Shown: positions 17,446-25,369 of the stretch, one piece after another
How the letters are laid out: every line of letters starts with the position of its first letter
Numbering within the stretch: the first letter of the stretch is position 1
NCBI GenBank assembly: GCA_902591315.1
Contig: CACJAI010000004.1
Coordinates: 19,289 to 83,288, forward strand
Length of the DNA stretch: 64,000 bases
Direction: 5' to 3'
Origin: an uncultured Alphaproteobacteria bacterium
Lineage (GTDB): Bacteria > Pseudomonadota > Alphaproteobacteria > HIMB59
The notes under the pieces: generated by a model
Seen by the model: only the letters and a program-made list of their open reading frames with translations
Told to the model about the DNA's origin: nothing
Database searches by the model: none
Program-made: the position numbers and the translations under genes

Positions 17446-17619
17446 ATGTCCAATAATACTCTTAATTTTATTGGATGGGTTTTATTTATTATTTCTGCCG
17501 TGGGCTTTATAATATCAAGTGTTGGTAGTTTCTGGGCTATGTTTGGAAGTCTTTTTTTCTTTGTAGCTTGTTTTGTTTTTCTAATACCATTCTTTAGAAA
17601 AGAAAAAAATAAAGATTAA
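17446..17619 (+). CDS. Small 57-residue membrane protein downstream of tmm
   Basis: An open frame from ATG 17446 to TAA 17619 encodes 57 residues. There are two hydrophobic stretches (about 9-27 and 31-50), a Gly/Ser turn between them and a basic tail (FFRKEKNKD), so two membrane helices are expected. It starts 9 bases after the tmm stop and its stop overlaps the convergent GcvT-like gene by 4 bases (TTAA), so it fills the whole gap. No ribosome-binding site stands out; the upstream sequence is AT-rich. Function unknown. It may be co-transcribed with tmm. Confidence 0.55.
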   Translation: MSNNTLNFIGWVLFIISAVGFIISSVGSFWAMFGSLFFFVACFVFLIPFFRKEKNKD

Positions 17620-18785
17620 GGAATATTTTTGTCAATCCCTTTTGGGATAAGTTTATCTTTATCGTAAAATGGTAAATCAATTATTTTGCAGTCAGCTAAA
17701 TTATCATTAACAGACTCAACTTTAATTTGAAATTCTTTCCACTCACCAGGGTAGTCAAAACGTACATAACCTACATACTTTTCTAAAGTAGGAGACCAAG
17801 TTGATGCTGAAAGATATCCAATTTTTTGTTTATTTGATGATAAATAAACTTTTGCTCTTGGAATAATTTCTTTATCGGTAGTTATACCAAATAATCTCTT
17901 TCCAAATTTTGTTGATAAAAATTCTAAAGCTTTTTTTCCAATAAAATTTTCTTTTTCTAAATCAACTAGAGAGCCTAATCCAATTTCATAAGGATTCATT
18001 GAAGAGTCAAAATCTGTGTTGTTATCTAGGATGCCTGCTTCAATTCTTCTTATATCCATTGATTCTAGACCATCAAATGTCATACCCATCGGATATCCGA
18101 TTTCACAAATAGTATCCCAAATTTTTTTATAATTAGTCTTATTTCCTAGAGTATAAATTTCGAAGCCTAATTCAGAAGTCCATCCTGTTCTAGAGACATA
18201 TACATTTTGATCAGCTATTTTTGAATAGGCTGAATGATAGTATTTAAAATCATCGTTAATTTCTCCATTCGTTAGCTTTGAAATTATATCTTTAGAAATT
18301 GGACCTTGAATTTGTATCACTCGAGAATTAGGGTCAGTTATAGTAACTTCATAGTTTTTTTGATGAGCTTTTAACCAAGTTTCAAGGGGTCCATCTGGTT
18401 GGACATACCAAAATTTATTTTGCTCTAATCTAAAAAGTACACCATCTATAAATATTCCGCCATTTTCATAACAGGCAATTGCATATTTACCCCTTCCTAC
18501 TTTCATATCTTTAATTTTTCGACAAAATATTTTATCAAGAAATTCCTCTGACTGTGGTCCCTCTATTTGAATAGGTTTTTCAGGTACGTCATACATGACT
18601 GCTTTTCTTCTCAAATTCCAATAACTATCTTTGATTTTATTTCCAACAGATATTGGAAAATAGCGATCAGCGTATACACCATAAGAATTATCTTCTTTAT
18701 GATAAAATTCAAAAAAAGGTCCTTTATCAAACCTGTTATCACTAATTGGTAAAGTTGATGATTTATCTAAAAAAATTGAACTCAT
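17616..18785 (-). CDS. GcvT/DmdA-superfamily aminomethyltransferase-like protein in the TMAO operon
   Basis: 389 residues of the folate-binding GcvT superfamily. The N-terminal part has YWNLRRKAVMYDVPEKPIQI and SEEFLDKIFCRKIKDMKVGRGKY; then RTGWTSELGFEIYTLG and GLESMDIRRIEAGIL, with a C-terminal barrel (FIGKKALEF). Members include glycine cleavage T-protein and DMSP demethylase. It follows tdm by 16 bases as the last gene of the TMAO operon, and no other glycine-cleavage genes are present. A role in moving the formaldehyde/C1 unit released by Tdm onto tetrahydrofolate, or demethylating another methylated substrate, is inference. Confidence 0.8.
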   Translation of the reverse strand: MSSIFLDKSSTLPISDNRFDKGPFFEFYHKEDNSYGVYADRYFPISVGNKIKDSYWNLRRKAVMYDVPEKPIQIEGPQSEEFLDKIFCRKIKDMKVGRGKYAIACYENGGIFIDGVLFRLEQNKFWYVQPDGPLETWLKAHQKNYEVTITDPNSRVIQIQGPISKDIISKLTNGEINDDFKYYHSAYSKIADQNVYVSRTGWTSELGFEIYTLGNKTNYKKIWDTICEIGYPMGMTFDGLESMDIRRIEAGILDNNTDFDSSMNPYEIGLGSLVDLEKENFIGKKALEFLSTKFGKRLFGITTDKEIIPRAKVYLSSNKQKIGYLSASTWSPTLEKYVGYVRFDYPGEWKEFQIKVESVNDNLADCKIIDLPFYDKDKLIPKGIDKNIP

Positions 18786-18801
18786 TTAAAAGATAAAAAA
18801 A

Positions 18802-21153
18802 TTAGGATTTAACTCTTGATTTAGTTGGATCATAAAATGGGAAAGGAACAACCTTAGCCTTTATTCTTTTTTGTTGACCATCTAACTTACCTATTTCAAC
18901 TTCAGTATTAAGCTCGCTGTATTTGACATTGATTTTGCAAAGAGCAATATTTTTATTTAGAACAGGGGATTTCATACCACTTGTTATAATGCCAACTTGT
19001 TCCCTTCCATTATTTGAAGGATGAACACAGTCTCCATGCCCGGTAGTTTCATTTCCCTCAATCTCAAGTCCAACTAGTTTTCTTTGAGGGTTTGCCTTTC
19101 TTTCAAGTAAAGCTTCTTTACCAATAAAGTTATCCTCTTTTGATTTAAGAGGAACTGTAAAACCAATTCCTGCCTCAAACGGATCAGTTTGATCATCGAA
19201 TTCATAATTTGCGAAAACTAAACCAGCTTCAATTCTAACTAAATCCAAAGCGTCTAATCCCATAGGCACAATTCCAAACTCCTCTCCGGCTTTCATTACA
19301 GCATCCCAAACTTCAGCAGCTTTACTCGGATGACAGAATATTTCATAACCTAGTTCACCTGTATATCCAGTTCTAGAAACCATTAAAGGAATTCCATCTA
19401 AAGTATTTAACCTAGCTATAGAAAACCTAAACCACTCTAAATCAGTCAATGATGTTTGATGAGGAGGGGTCCAGATTATCTTTTTTAAAATTTCTCTACT
19501 CTTTGGCCCTTGGACGGAAACATTATGTAAATTATCAGTAGAAGATTTAATCCATACCTTTAAGTTATGTTCCTTTGCTTTTTCTCTTAACCATTCACCG
19601 CAATACTCATCTCCACAAATCCACCTAAAATTATCATCCGTCATTTTGAATACTGTACCGTCATCAAGCATACCTCCATGCTCGTAGCACATCGCAGTGT
19701 AAACAACTTGGCCAACAGATAGTTTTCTGATGTTTCTGGTGCAAGTCATTTGTAAAAGTTCTTCAGCGTCTGGGCCTCGTACTTCAAACTTTCTTAGTGC
19801 TGATAGATCCATAATGATAGCCCGCTCTCTGCAAGCTTCATATTCTTGTTGCGCCCCGTGATTATTATAATTAGAAGCTAACCAGAAGCCTTTGTACTCA
19901 ACAATATTTTCAGTAAGTTTTGATACTCTTGGGTGAAAACCAGTTTCTTTAGTTAATTTGGGATCAGAGTCTGCTTTCATTCTAAATGCCATTCCTTTAC
20001 TAAAAGGTCTATTCGGTCTATAGACTCTAACAAAAATGTCAGTAGGATTCCATCCATTAGCTGCATCTACATCGTCTGGACAGGCAGAGGAGACACAAAC
20101 TAAATTTTTCAGGGCTTTAAACATCACATAGTCTCCTGGTCTAGACCATGGTTCATCAAAAATTAAAGCATTATTTGCATCAATGGCTGTGTTGTAAAAT
20201 AAATTTATAGCATTCCAACCTAGTCTTTTTCTCACAGTAAACTTATCTAATACATAATTGAAATTATCTGAGCAATTTGGATGACCAAAATAGCCAATAT
20301 CATCATAAAATTTTGAAGTACATGCAGTACCGAACGTATCATGTCTTCCGACAGTGTCTCTGTAGACTTCAACCATGGGCATTTGATTTTCATCGTAATA
20401 TTTAGAATGGAGACCTGGCATTGGAAAAGCACTACCCATTAAATATCTACTATTAGTTGTATCTATTGAGAGCTCTTGGCCTTTTTGAAGGCTCTCTGAG
20501 TCGAATGCCATAAAGTCAGAACATTGTCTTCCATAAACATCAATTATCTGAATAAAATCTCCTTCTTTGACCTCATAGGCCATTGCGGTATATCTTTTAA
20601 CAAAAATTTCTTCAACAGGATCCATTAAAGGGTCTGGTAATAAAAATTCCCCTTCTTCACGTTTTTTATTTCTTTGAACAATTACTCGTAGTTCGGATGC
20701 AGGAATATTTTCATGTGTAATTTCACTTTCGCCTGGTGCAGAAATTATACAAACAATGGAGTCGTTTGTTTTAAACTCCTCAATTGAACCTGAAAGTGAA
20801 TTTTGAGAAAATACTAAAATCGATTGATTAATAGACTCTACCTCATATCCAAGTTTTTTTAATTTAGTACGTGCTATTTGAGCTGACTCCTCCTCGCTCG
20901 AAAGGATTTTTTTTGTTAATTGACCGTTGTGCTCGTTATTAAGGCCTAATGCTGATAGATTACACTCTCGCTTTGAATTAAAGCATACAATCTCGGCCTG
21001 TTGATGGCCTTCTAAATTAATTATTTTAAATTTGTCATCTGGTTCTAATTTTAATGTGAGAGAACCTCCACCAATTACCAAATAATTTTCTAAGTCGTCA
21101 CCAAGAGCTGGTAATCCAGGTTCATAAGGTTGAGTAACTCTTGGGATGATCAT
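18802..21153 (-). CDS. tdm: Trimethylamine N-oxide demethylase (TMAO aldolase)
   Basis: 783 residues, the size and two-part layout of Tdm: an N-terminal DUF1989-like region and a C-terminal GcvT-like folate-binding domain (about 400-775, FEVRGPDAEELLQMTCTRNI, SRTGYTGELGYEIF). Tdm splits TMAO into dimethylamine and formaldehyde. Cys278, His291, Cys294, Cys358 and Asp213 fall in conserved segments (TFGTACTS, GHPNCSD, VSSACPDD, CSDFMAF). By a constant offset they match the zinc/iron-site residues I recall for the Methylocella silvestris enzyme. It follows tmoV by 3 bases in the operon tmoX-tmoW-tmoV-tdm. Confidence 0.93.
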   Translation of the reverse strand: MIIPRVTQPYEPGLPALGDDLENYLVIGGGSLTLKLEPDDKFKIINLEGHQQAEIVCFNSKRECNLSALGLNNEHNGQLTKKILSSEEESAQIARTKLKKLGYEVESINQSILVFSQNSLSGSIEEFKTNDSIVCIISAPGESEITHENIPASELRVIVQRNKKREEGEFLLPDPLMDPVEEIFVKRYTAMAYEVKEGDFIQIIDVYGRQCSDFMAFDSESLQKGQELSIDTTNSRYLMGSAFPMPGLHSKYYDENQMPMVEVYRDTVGRHDTFGTACTSKFYDDIGYFGHPNCSDNFNYVLDKFTVRKRLGWNAINLFYNTAIDANNALIFDEPWSRPGDYVMFKALKNLVCVSSACPDDVDAANGWNPTDIFVRVYRPNRPFSKGMAFRMKADSDPKLTKETGFHPRVSKLTENIVEYKGFWLASNYNNHGAQQEYEACRERAIIMDLSALRKFEVRGPDAEELLQMTCTRNIRKLSVGQVVYTAMCYEHGGMLDDGTVFKMTDDNFRWICGDEYCGEWLREKAKEHNLKVWIKSSTDNLHNVSVQGPKSREILKKIIWTPPHQTSLTDLEWFRFSIARLNTLDGIPLMVSRTGYTGELGYEIFCHPSKAAEVWDAVMKAGEEFGIVPMGLDALDLVRIEAGLVFANYEFDDQTDPFEAGIGFTVPLKSKEDNFIGKEALLERKANPQRKLVGLEIEGNETTGHGDCVHPSNNGREQVGIITSGMKSPVLNKNIALCKINVKYSELNTEVEIGKLDGQQKRIKAKVVPFPFYDPTKSRVKS

Positions 21154-21156
21154 TCT

Positions 21157-23229
21157 CTATGCTAATCCAAGAGCTTTTTTTCTTTCCTCGGCCCATTTTC
21201 TCACAATTACATCTACTGAAATAGCCATTAAAGAAACGAATAAACCTAGTGTTATAGCAACACCAGGACCGTCTTGAGCTCTTGATAATGCTCCAAAAAT
21301 AAGTTGGCCTAAATCTTCAGTTCCAATTAACGCTCCTAAAATTACCATTTGAAGAGTGAAAACAACTGTTTGATTAACGCCAAGCATAATTGTCGGGAAA
21401 GCTAAGGGAATTTCAATATTTGTCCATCTTTGTATTCTTGAGACACCGGACATGGTGCCTGCTTCATGTAAGGAGAGTGGGACACTATTTAGACCCCAGA
21501 CAGTATATCGAGTAGCAGGAACAGTAGCATAAACAATTGCAGCTATTAACACTGAGGTATCAGTAATATTGAACAAGAAGATAACAGGTATTAAATAAAC
21601 AAAGGATGGAAATGTTTCAAAAAAATCACACACGGAGAGAATAATTTTTGACCCCCTCTCAGTCTGTGCAAATATTGATCCAACTATTATTCCATTGAGA
21701 GATGCCATAATTACAGCAAATGTTGCCATGTACATTGTAATTAAAGCTCTGTCCCAATATTTTGACATAGCAATAAATAACATCATGCCCCCAACTAATA
21801 AGCTTGTTCTAATTCCACCAATGATATAAGCGACACCCATAGTAAGAGTCAACGTGGCAACTACTGGCATACCTAGATAAGCTTTTTTCATAGGACCTAG
21901 AACTTCAGTTAGAAGAAACTTATTGAAAGAATTGAGAGAATAGAAAAAAGTTTCCCAAACCCAATCAACAGCAGCATCAATATAGTGAGCAAAAGTAAAT
22001 CCTTTTTCAATAGGTATGACATATAAGTAATTAATTTTATCGAAGTAACCATTTGCTATAAAAGCAATGATTGAAAAAATTAAAATTGAGGTTCCAAAGA
22101 TGATTAAGAGTTTATATCTTTGAAAAAAAGTTAAATTTTCAAAATAATCAACTTGTTTATTCGCCCATGCTTTTGTAAATCGATCAAGGATAACAGCAAT
22201 TAAGACGATACAAAAACCTGCTTCAGCAGCTTTGCCAATTTTTAAACTATTCAAGGCAATTTTTAAATTTAGACCAAGTCCTTTTGCACCAACGAAAGAC
22301 GCAATTACAACCATTGCTAGGCATTGCATAATAACTGTATTGACACCGTTTAAAATATCTCGTCTAGCTGTTGGTATTAATACTTTAAATAAAAGCTGAG
22401 TTTTTGTACAGCCGCTCATAAGTCCCGCTTCTACTACCTCAGGTGAAATTCGTTTTAATCCTAAAATGGTATTTCTTATCATTGGTGGGGTAGCAATTAC
22501 TATAGTAGCTATCGAACCTGCATGATCGCCTAAACCAAATAAAGCAATAATAGGGACTAGATATGCAAATTGAGGCATAGTTTGCATTACATTTAGTACT
22601 GGTTGCAAAGCTGTCTCAACTTTTCTATCTAGGTATCCCCATATTCCAAAGGATAGACCTAGTACAAAACAAATTGGTGTTGTAATTAGAACAAAAGAGA
22701 GTGTTTGTATAGATGGTACCCAATTTCCAAAGATTGATACATATAAAGATCCTATCCCTCCAAGTAAAGCCAATCTGATACCGCCAAGTTGGAACCCAAG
22801 CAAAAAAGCACCGACTGTAGCTGCTGTCCATGGAAGTGCTGGCCATGTCATCCAATCATTATCTTTCAGCCAAGCATCACTAACAAAAACATCAATTATT
22901 TTGTCACCACCCAATAAAAGTTCTCTTACAAAAGTAATTAAAAATAATAAACCTTTAGATATAGATTTTGTGAATTCACGAAATGCTGCTTTTTCTTCAT
23001 ACATTTCAAATATGGGGTCCCATACTTTGAGAGGAAACCATTCATATAAAGCTGCATATATAATCTCATTTAACTTAATTGGTATGAAAGCTAATAAAGA
23101 GGGAAGTCTCCAAAAATAGTTACCCTCATTATGTGGAACTAAATTGTATAAAAGCAAAAATACAATTAATAAAATACCAAATTGAGCTGGTTTTGAAGAT
23201 CTAATGATATTTAAATAATTTTTATCCAC
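21157..23229 (-). CDS. tmoV: TMAO ABC transporter permease, two fused permease domains
   Basis: 690 residues with many hydrophobic helices. Two binding-protein-dependent permease domains are visible, each with its EAA loop: EAGLMSGCTKTQLLFKVLIP in the first half and EAGTMSGVSRIQRWTNIEIP near the C-terminus. Long hydrophobic linkers lie between them (about 360-500). It resembles ProW/OpuAB permeases for betaine-type substrates. One polypeptide can therefore replace a permease dimer. It overlaps tmoW by 8 bases and tdm follows after 3 bases. TMAO specificity is from context. Confidence 0.88.
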   Translation of the reverse strand: MDKNYLNIIRSSKPAQFGILLIVFLLLYNLVPHNEGNYFWRLPSLLAFIPIKLNEIIYAALYEWFPLKVWDPIFEMYEEKAAFREFTKSISKGLLFLITFVRELLLGGDKIIDVFVSDAWLKDNDWMTWPALPWTAATVGAFLLGFQLGGIRLALLGGIGSLYVSIFGNWVPSIQTLSFVLITTPICFVLGLSFGIWGYLDRKVETALQPVLNVMQTMPQFAYLVPIIALFGLGDHAGSIATIVIATPPMIRNTILGLKRISPEVVEAGLMSGCTKTQLLFKVLIPTARRDILNGVNTVIMQCLAMVVIASFVGAKGLGLNLKIALNSLKIGKAAEAGFCIVLIAVILDRFTKAWANKQVDYFENLTFFQRYKLLIIFGTSILIFSIIAFIANGYFDKINYLYVIPIEKGFTFAHYIDAAVDWVWETFFYSLNSFNKFLLTEVLGPMKKAYLGMPVVATLTLTMGVAYIIGGIRTSLLVGGMMLFIAMSKYWDRALITMYMATFAVIMASLNGIIVGSIFAQTERGSKIILSVCDFFETFPSFVYLIPVIFLFNITDTSVLIAAIVYATVPATRYTVWGLNSVPLSLHEAGTMSGVSRIQRWTNIEIPLAFPTIMLGVNQTVVFTLQMVILGALIGTEDLGQLIFGALSRAQDGPGVAITLGLFVSLMAISVDVIVRKWAEERKKALGLA

Positions 23230-24235
23230 CGAATAAAACTTTTATAACTTTAGAAGGGTTTATAGAGCCAACTACTGAATTTTTATCATCAACAACTTTA
23301 ATAATTTCTTTACTATTTAAAATTTTTTCTGCTACGGTTTCTATAATATCATCTTTTTTAACAGCTATTTCTCCGGAGGCATGTGGATCAGAGGCATCCA
23401 TGATTGACTCTATCTTCAATACTTTTTCACGAGGGACATCCTCAGTAAATTTCCTAACATAGTCAGTAGCAGGATTTAAAACTATATTATCTGGTTTATC
23501 TAATTGTTCTATTATTCCATCTTTCATAATAGCTATTCTGTCAGCAAGCCTCAATGCTTCGTCAAAGTCATGAGTGACAAACATAATTGTTTTATTCAAA
23601 ACAGACTGGAGTCTCAAAAACTCGTCTTGCATTTCTTTTCTAATTAGAGGATCAAGCGCGGAGAAAGGCTCATCTAAAAACCAAATATCAGGTTCAACTG
23701 CTAATGACCGAGCAATTCCAACTCTTTGTTGCTGTCCACCAGAGAGTTCTCTTGGAAAGTAATTTTCTCTACCCTTTAGGCCTACAAGCTCAACCATTTC
23801 AAGTGCTTTATAAATACTATTTTCAGTAGTGACTCCTTTTACTTGAAGCGGAAAAGCAATATTTTCTAAAACTGTTTTATGTGGAAGAAGAGCGAAATTT
23901 TGAAATACCATTCCCATCTTTTCTCTTCTTAGTTCGATTAATTGCTTATTATTCATTAAGCAAATATCCTCACCATCAATTAAAATTTTACCAGAAGTTG
24001 CGTCTGTTAATCTAGATATACACCTTAGTAATGTTGATTTTCCTGATCCGGAGAGACCCATAACTACAAGCATTTCTCCCTGGTTTACATCAAAAGAAGC
24101 ATTGTTAACGCCAACTATGCACCCTGCTTCTTGAAATTTTTTGGCGTCTACATTCCCTCCACTTTCAGATAAAAGTGTCTTAGCGTTATTACCAAAAATT
24201 TTATAGACAGATGAACAGCTAATAGTTGGTGACAT
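23222..24235 (-). CDS. tmoW: TMAO ABC transporter ATP-binding protein
   Basis: 337 residues of the ProV/OpuAA ATPase family. Walker A is GLSGSGKST (60-68), the signature is LSGGQQQRVGIARSLA, Walker B is IWFLDEPFSALDP, and an H-loop sits in MFVTHDFDEALRLADR. The last ~70 residues look like a short CBS-type regulatory tail (EIIKVVDDKNSVVGSINPSKVIKVL), as in osmolyte transporters. It lies between tmoX (67 bases upstream, with a hairpin) and tmoV (8-base overlap). It energises quaternary amine/TMAO import. Confidence 0.92.
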   Translation of the reverse strand: MSPTISCSSVYKIFGNNAKTLLSESGGNVDAKKFQEAGCIVGVNNASFDVNQGEMLVVMGLSGSGKSTLLRCISRLTDATSGKILIDGEDICLMNNKQLIELRREKMGMVFQNFALLPHKTVLENIAFPLQVKGVTTENSIYKALEMVELVGLKGRENYFPRELSGGQQQRVGIARSLAVEPDIWFLDEPFSALDPLIRKEMQDEFLRLQSVLNKTIMFVTHDFDEALRLADRIAIMKDGIIEQLDKPDNIVLNPATDYVRKFTEDVPREKVLKIESIMDASDPHASGEIAVKKDDIIETVAEKILNSKEIIKVVDDKNSVVGSINPSKVIKVLFGG

Positions 24236-24261
24236 AAATTAATCTTTCCTAAAATAAAATT

Positions 24262-24289
24262 AATTCCCCCCTCAAAAGAGGGAGGAATT
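24262..24289 (-). terminator. Intercistronic hairpin between tmoX and tmoW
   Basis: A 12-bp stem with a single C-A mismatch (AATTCCCCCCTC against GAGGGAGGAATT) encloses an AAAA loop. On the minus strand a T-rich stretch follows it. It lies 14 bases after the tmoX stop, within an otherwise continuous operon, so it probably gives partial termination or protects the tmoX message from 3' decay. Confidence 0.7.
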
Positions 24290-24302
24290 CAAATTGGAAA
24301 TA

Positions 24303-25244
24303 TTACTTCATAAATAGATCGATTTGATCTCTATTATTTGCAATATATGCAGTTGCAGCTTCAGCATGAGTCATGCCTTCGTTGTCAACGTAGTTTGCCA
24401 TTTCACCAATGTTAGGTGCTGTAAATTCCATTTTTGTATAGAACTTATATGCAGATGTATGAGTGATTGGGAACTTAATGTGAGCAGCTTTTTTAAGCCA
24501 ACCTTTTGGAGAACCACAACCAGTAGTCTCTAAAGAACCACCTTGTTCTAGTCTACATCCCTCGAAGTATGGAGGAAATTCAATGAAAGTAAAACCAGCT
24601 GCATCTGTAAAGTTTGGAGACCAGTTAAAGATAATTGTGCCTCTTCCCTCTTTTTTAGCTGCTTCTAATTCAGCCCATAATGCATCTGCAGTACCTGCAA
24701 ATTTTACCATCCATAAATCATCTATACCAAGACCTTTAAGTCTGTTAGGCATAACTTCTGTGTGCCACTCATAAGGACCTTCTAACCATCTACCTTTACC
24801 TTCAGAGTCTGGTGTTGCAAAGTTTGCTGCACACTCTGGAGATTTAAGTGCTTCCCAGCTTGGAAGACCAGGACATAATCCATCTTCGATTACCCAGTTA
24901 GGAACACCCATTTCTTCAAAAGTAATAAGGTCGTGACTTCCAGCATCAATTAATCCACCTTTATCCATAGCTTCATAAAAAGGCAGAGCCATTGTTGACT
25001 CCCAAGTTTCGTGAGCAACGTGAAGTTCACCTACTCTGACAGCTTCATATCTTGTTGCTGACTCAGCAGGGACTAATTCAACATCATAACCAAGCTCTTC
25101 AAAAGCTTGTGCCATAACGTTAGCCATAACGATTTGGCTTGACCAGTTTAAAACTGGAATTCTAATCGGGTCTGCCGCTTTTGCTACAGTTGTAAAACCA
25201 GCAAACAGGACTAGAGCGTAAAATAATGAAATAAATTTTTTCAT
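24303..25244 (-). CDS. tmoX: TMAO substrate-binding protein, periplasmic
   Basis: 313 residues with a clear signal peptide (MKKFISLFYALVLFAGFTTVAKA, cleavage about residue 23). The mature part is an OpuAC/glycine-betaine-type binding fold (IRIPVLNWSSQIVMANVMAQ). Several Trp residues could form the aromatic cage for the methylated nitrogen: W34, W81, W117 and the W of FNWSPNF. An AGGAGGAG site lies a few bases upstream. It is first in the operon with tmoW, tmoV, tdm and a GcvT-like gene. An operator-like palindrome lies about 70 bases before the start. Confidence 0.92.
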   Translation of the reverse strand: MKKFISLFYALVLFAGFTTVAKAADPIRIPVLNWSSQIVMANVMAQAFEELGYDVELVPAESATRYEAVRVGELHVAHETWESTMALPFYEAMDKGGLIDAGSHDLITFEEMGVPNWVIEDGLCPGLPSWEALKSPECAANFATPDSEGKGRWLEGPYEWHTEVMPNRLKGLGIDDLWMVKFAGTADALWAELEAAKKEGRGTIIFNWSPNFTDAAGFTFIEFPPYFEGCRLEQGGSLETTGCGSPKGWLKKAAHIKFPITHTSAYKFYTKMEFTAPNIGEMANYVDNEGMTHAEAATAYIANNRDQIDLFMK

Positions 25245-25313
25245 TTACTCCTCCTATATCTATTATAATAGTAGAAGTAATATAGGGCATAAGACAACAA
25301 GGTTGAAGCCTAA

Positions 25314-25332
25314 AAATCCATAATATGAAACA
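25314..25332. promoter_or_regulatory. Putative IclR operator half/degenerate site (site 4) upstream of tmoX
   Basis: AAATCCATA-A-TATGAAACA keeps one perfect arm (TATGAAACA) and six matching bases of the other. It lies between divergent tmoX and the alanine racemase gene, 70 bases before tmoX and 38 bases before the racemase start chosen here. It fits the pattern of the other three sites but is the weakest. Confidence 0.55.
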
Positions 25333-25369
25333 ACTAGTCTTTAAAAAAAACCAAAAAATCAATAAAAAA

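Noticed and set aside
25325..25369. N-terminal extension of alanine racemase
   Set aside because: It begins inside the operator palindrome, is Lys/Asn-rich and has no ribosome-binding site; ATG 25370 is the more likely start.
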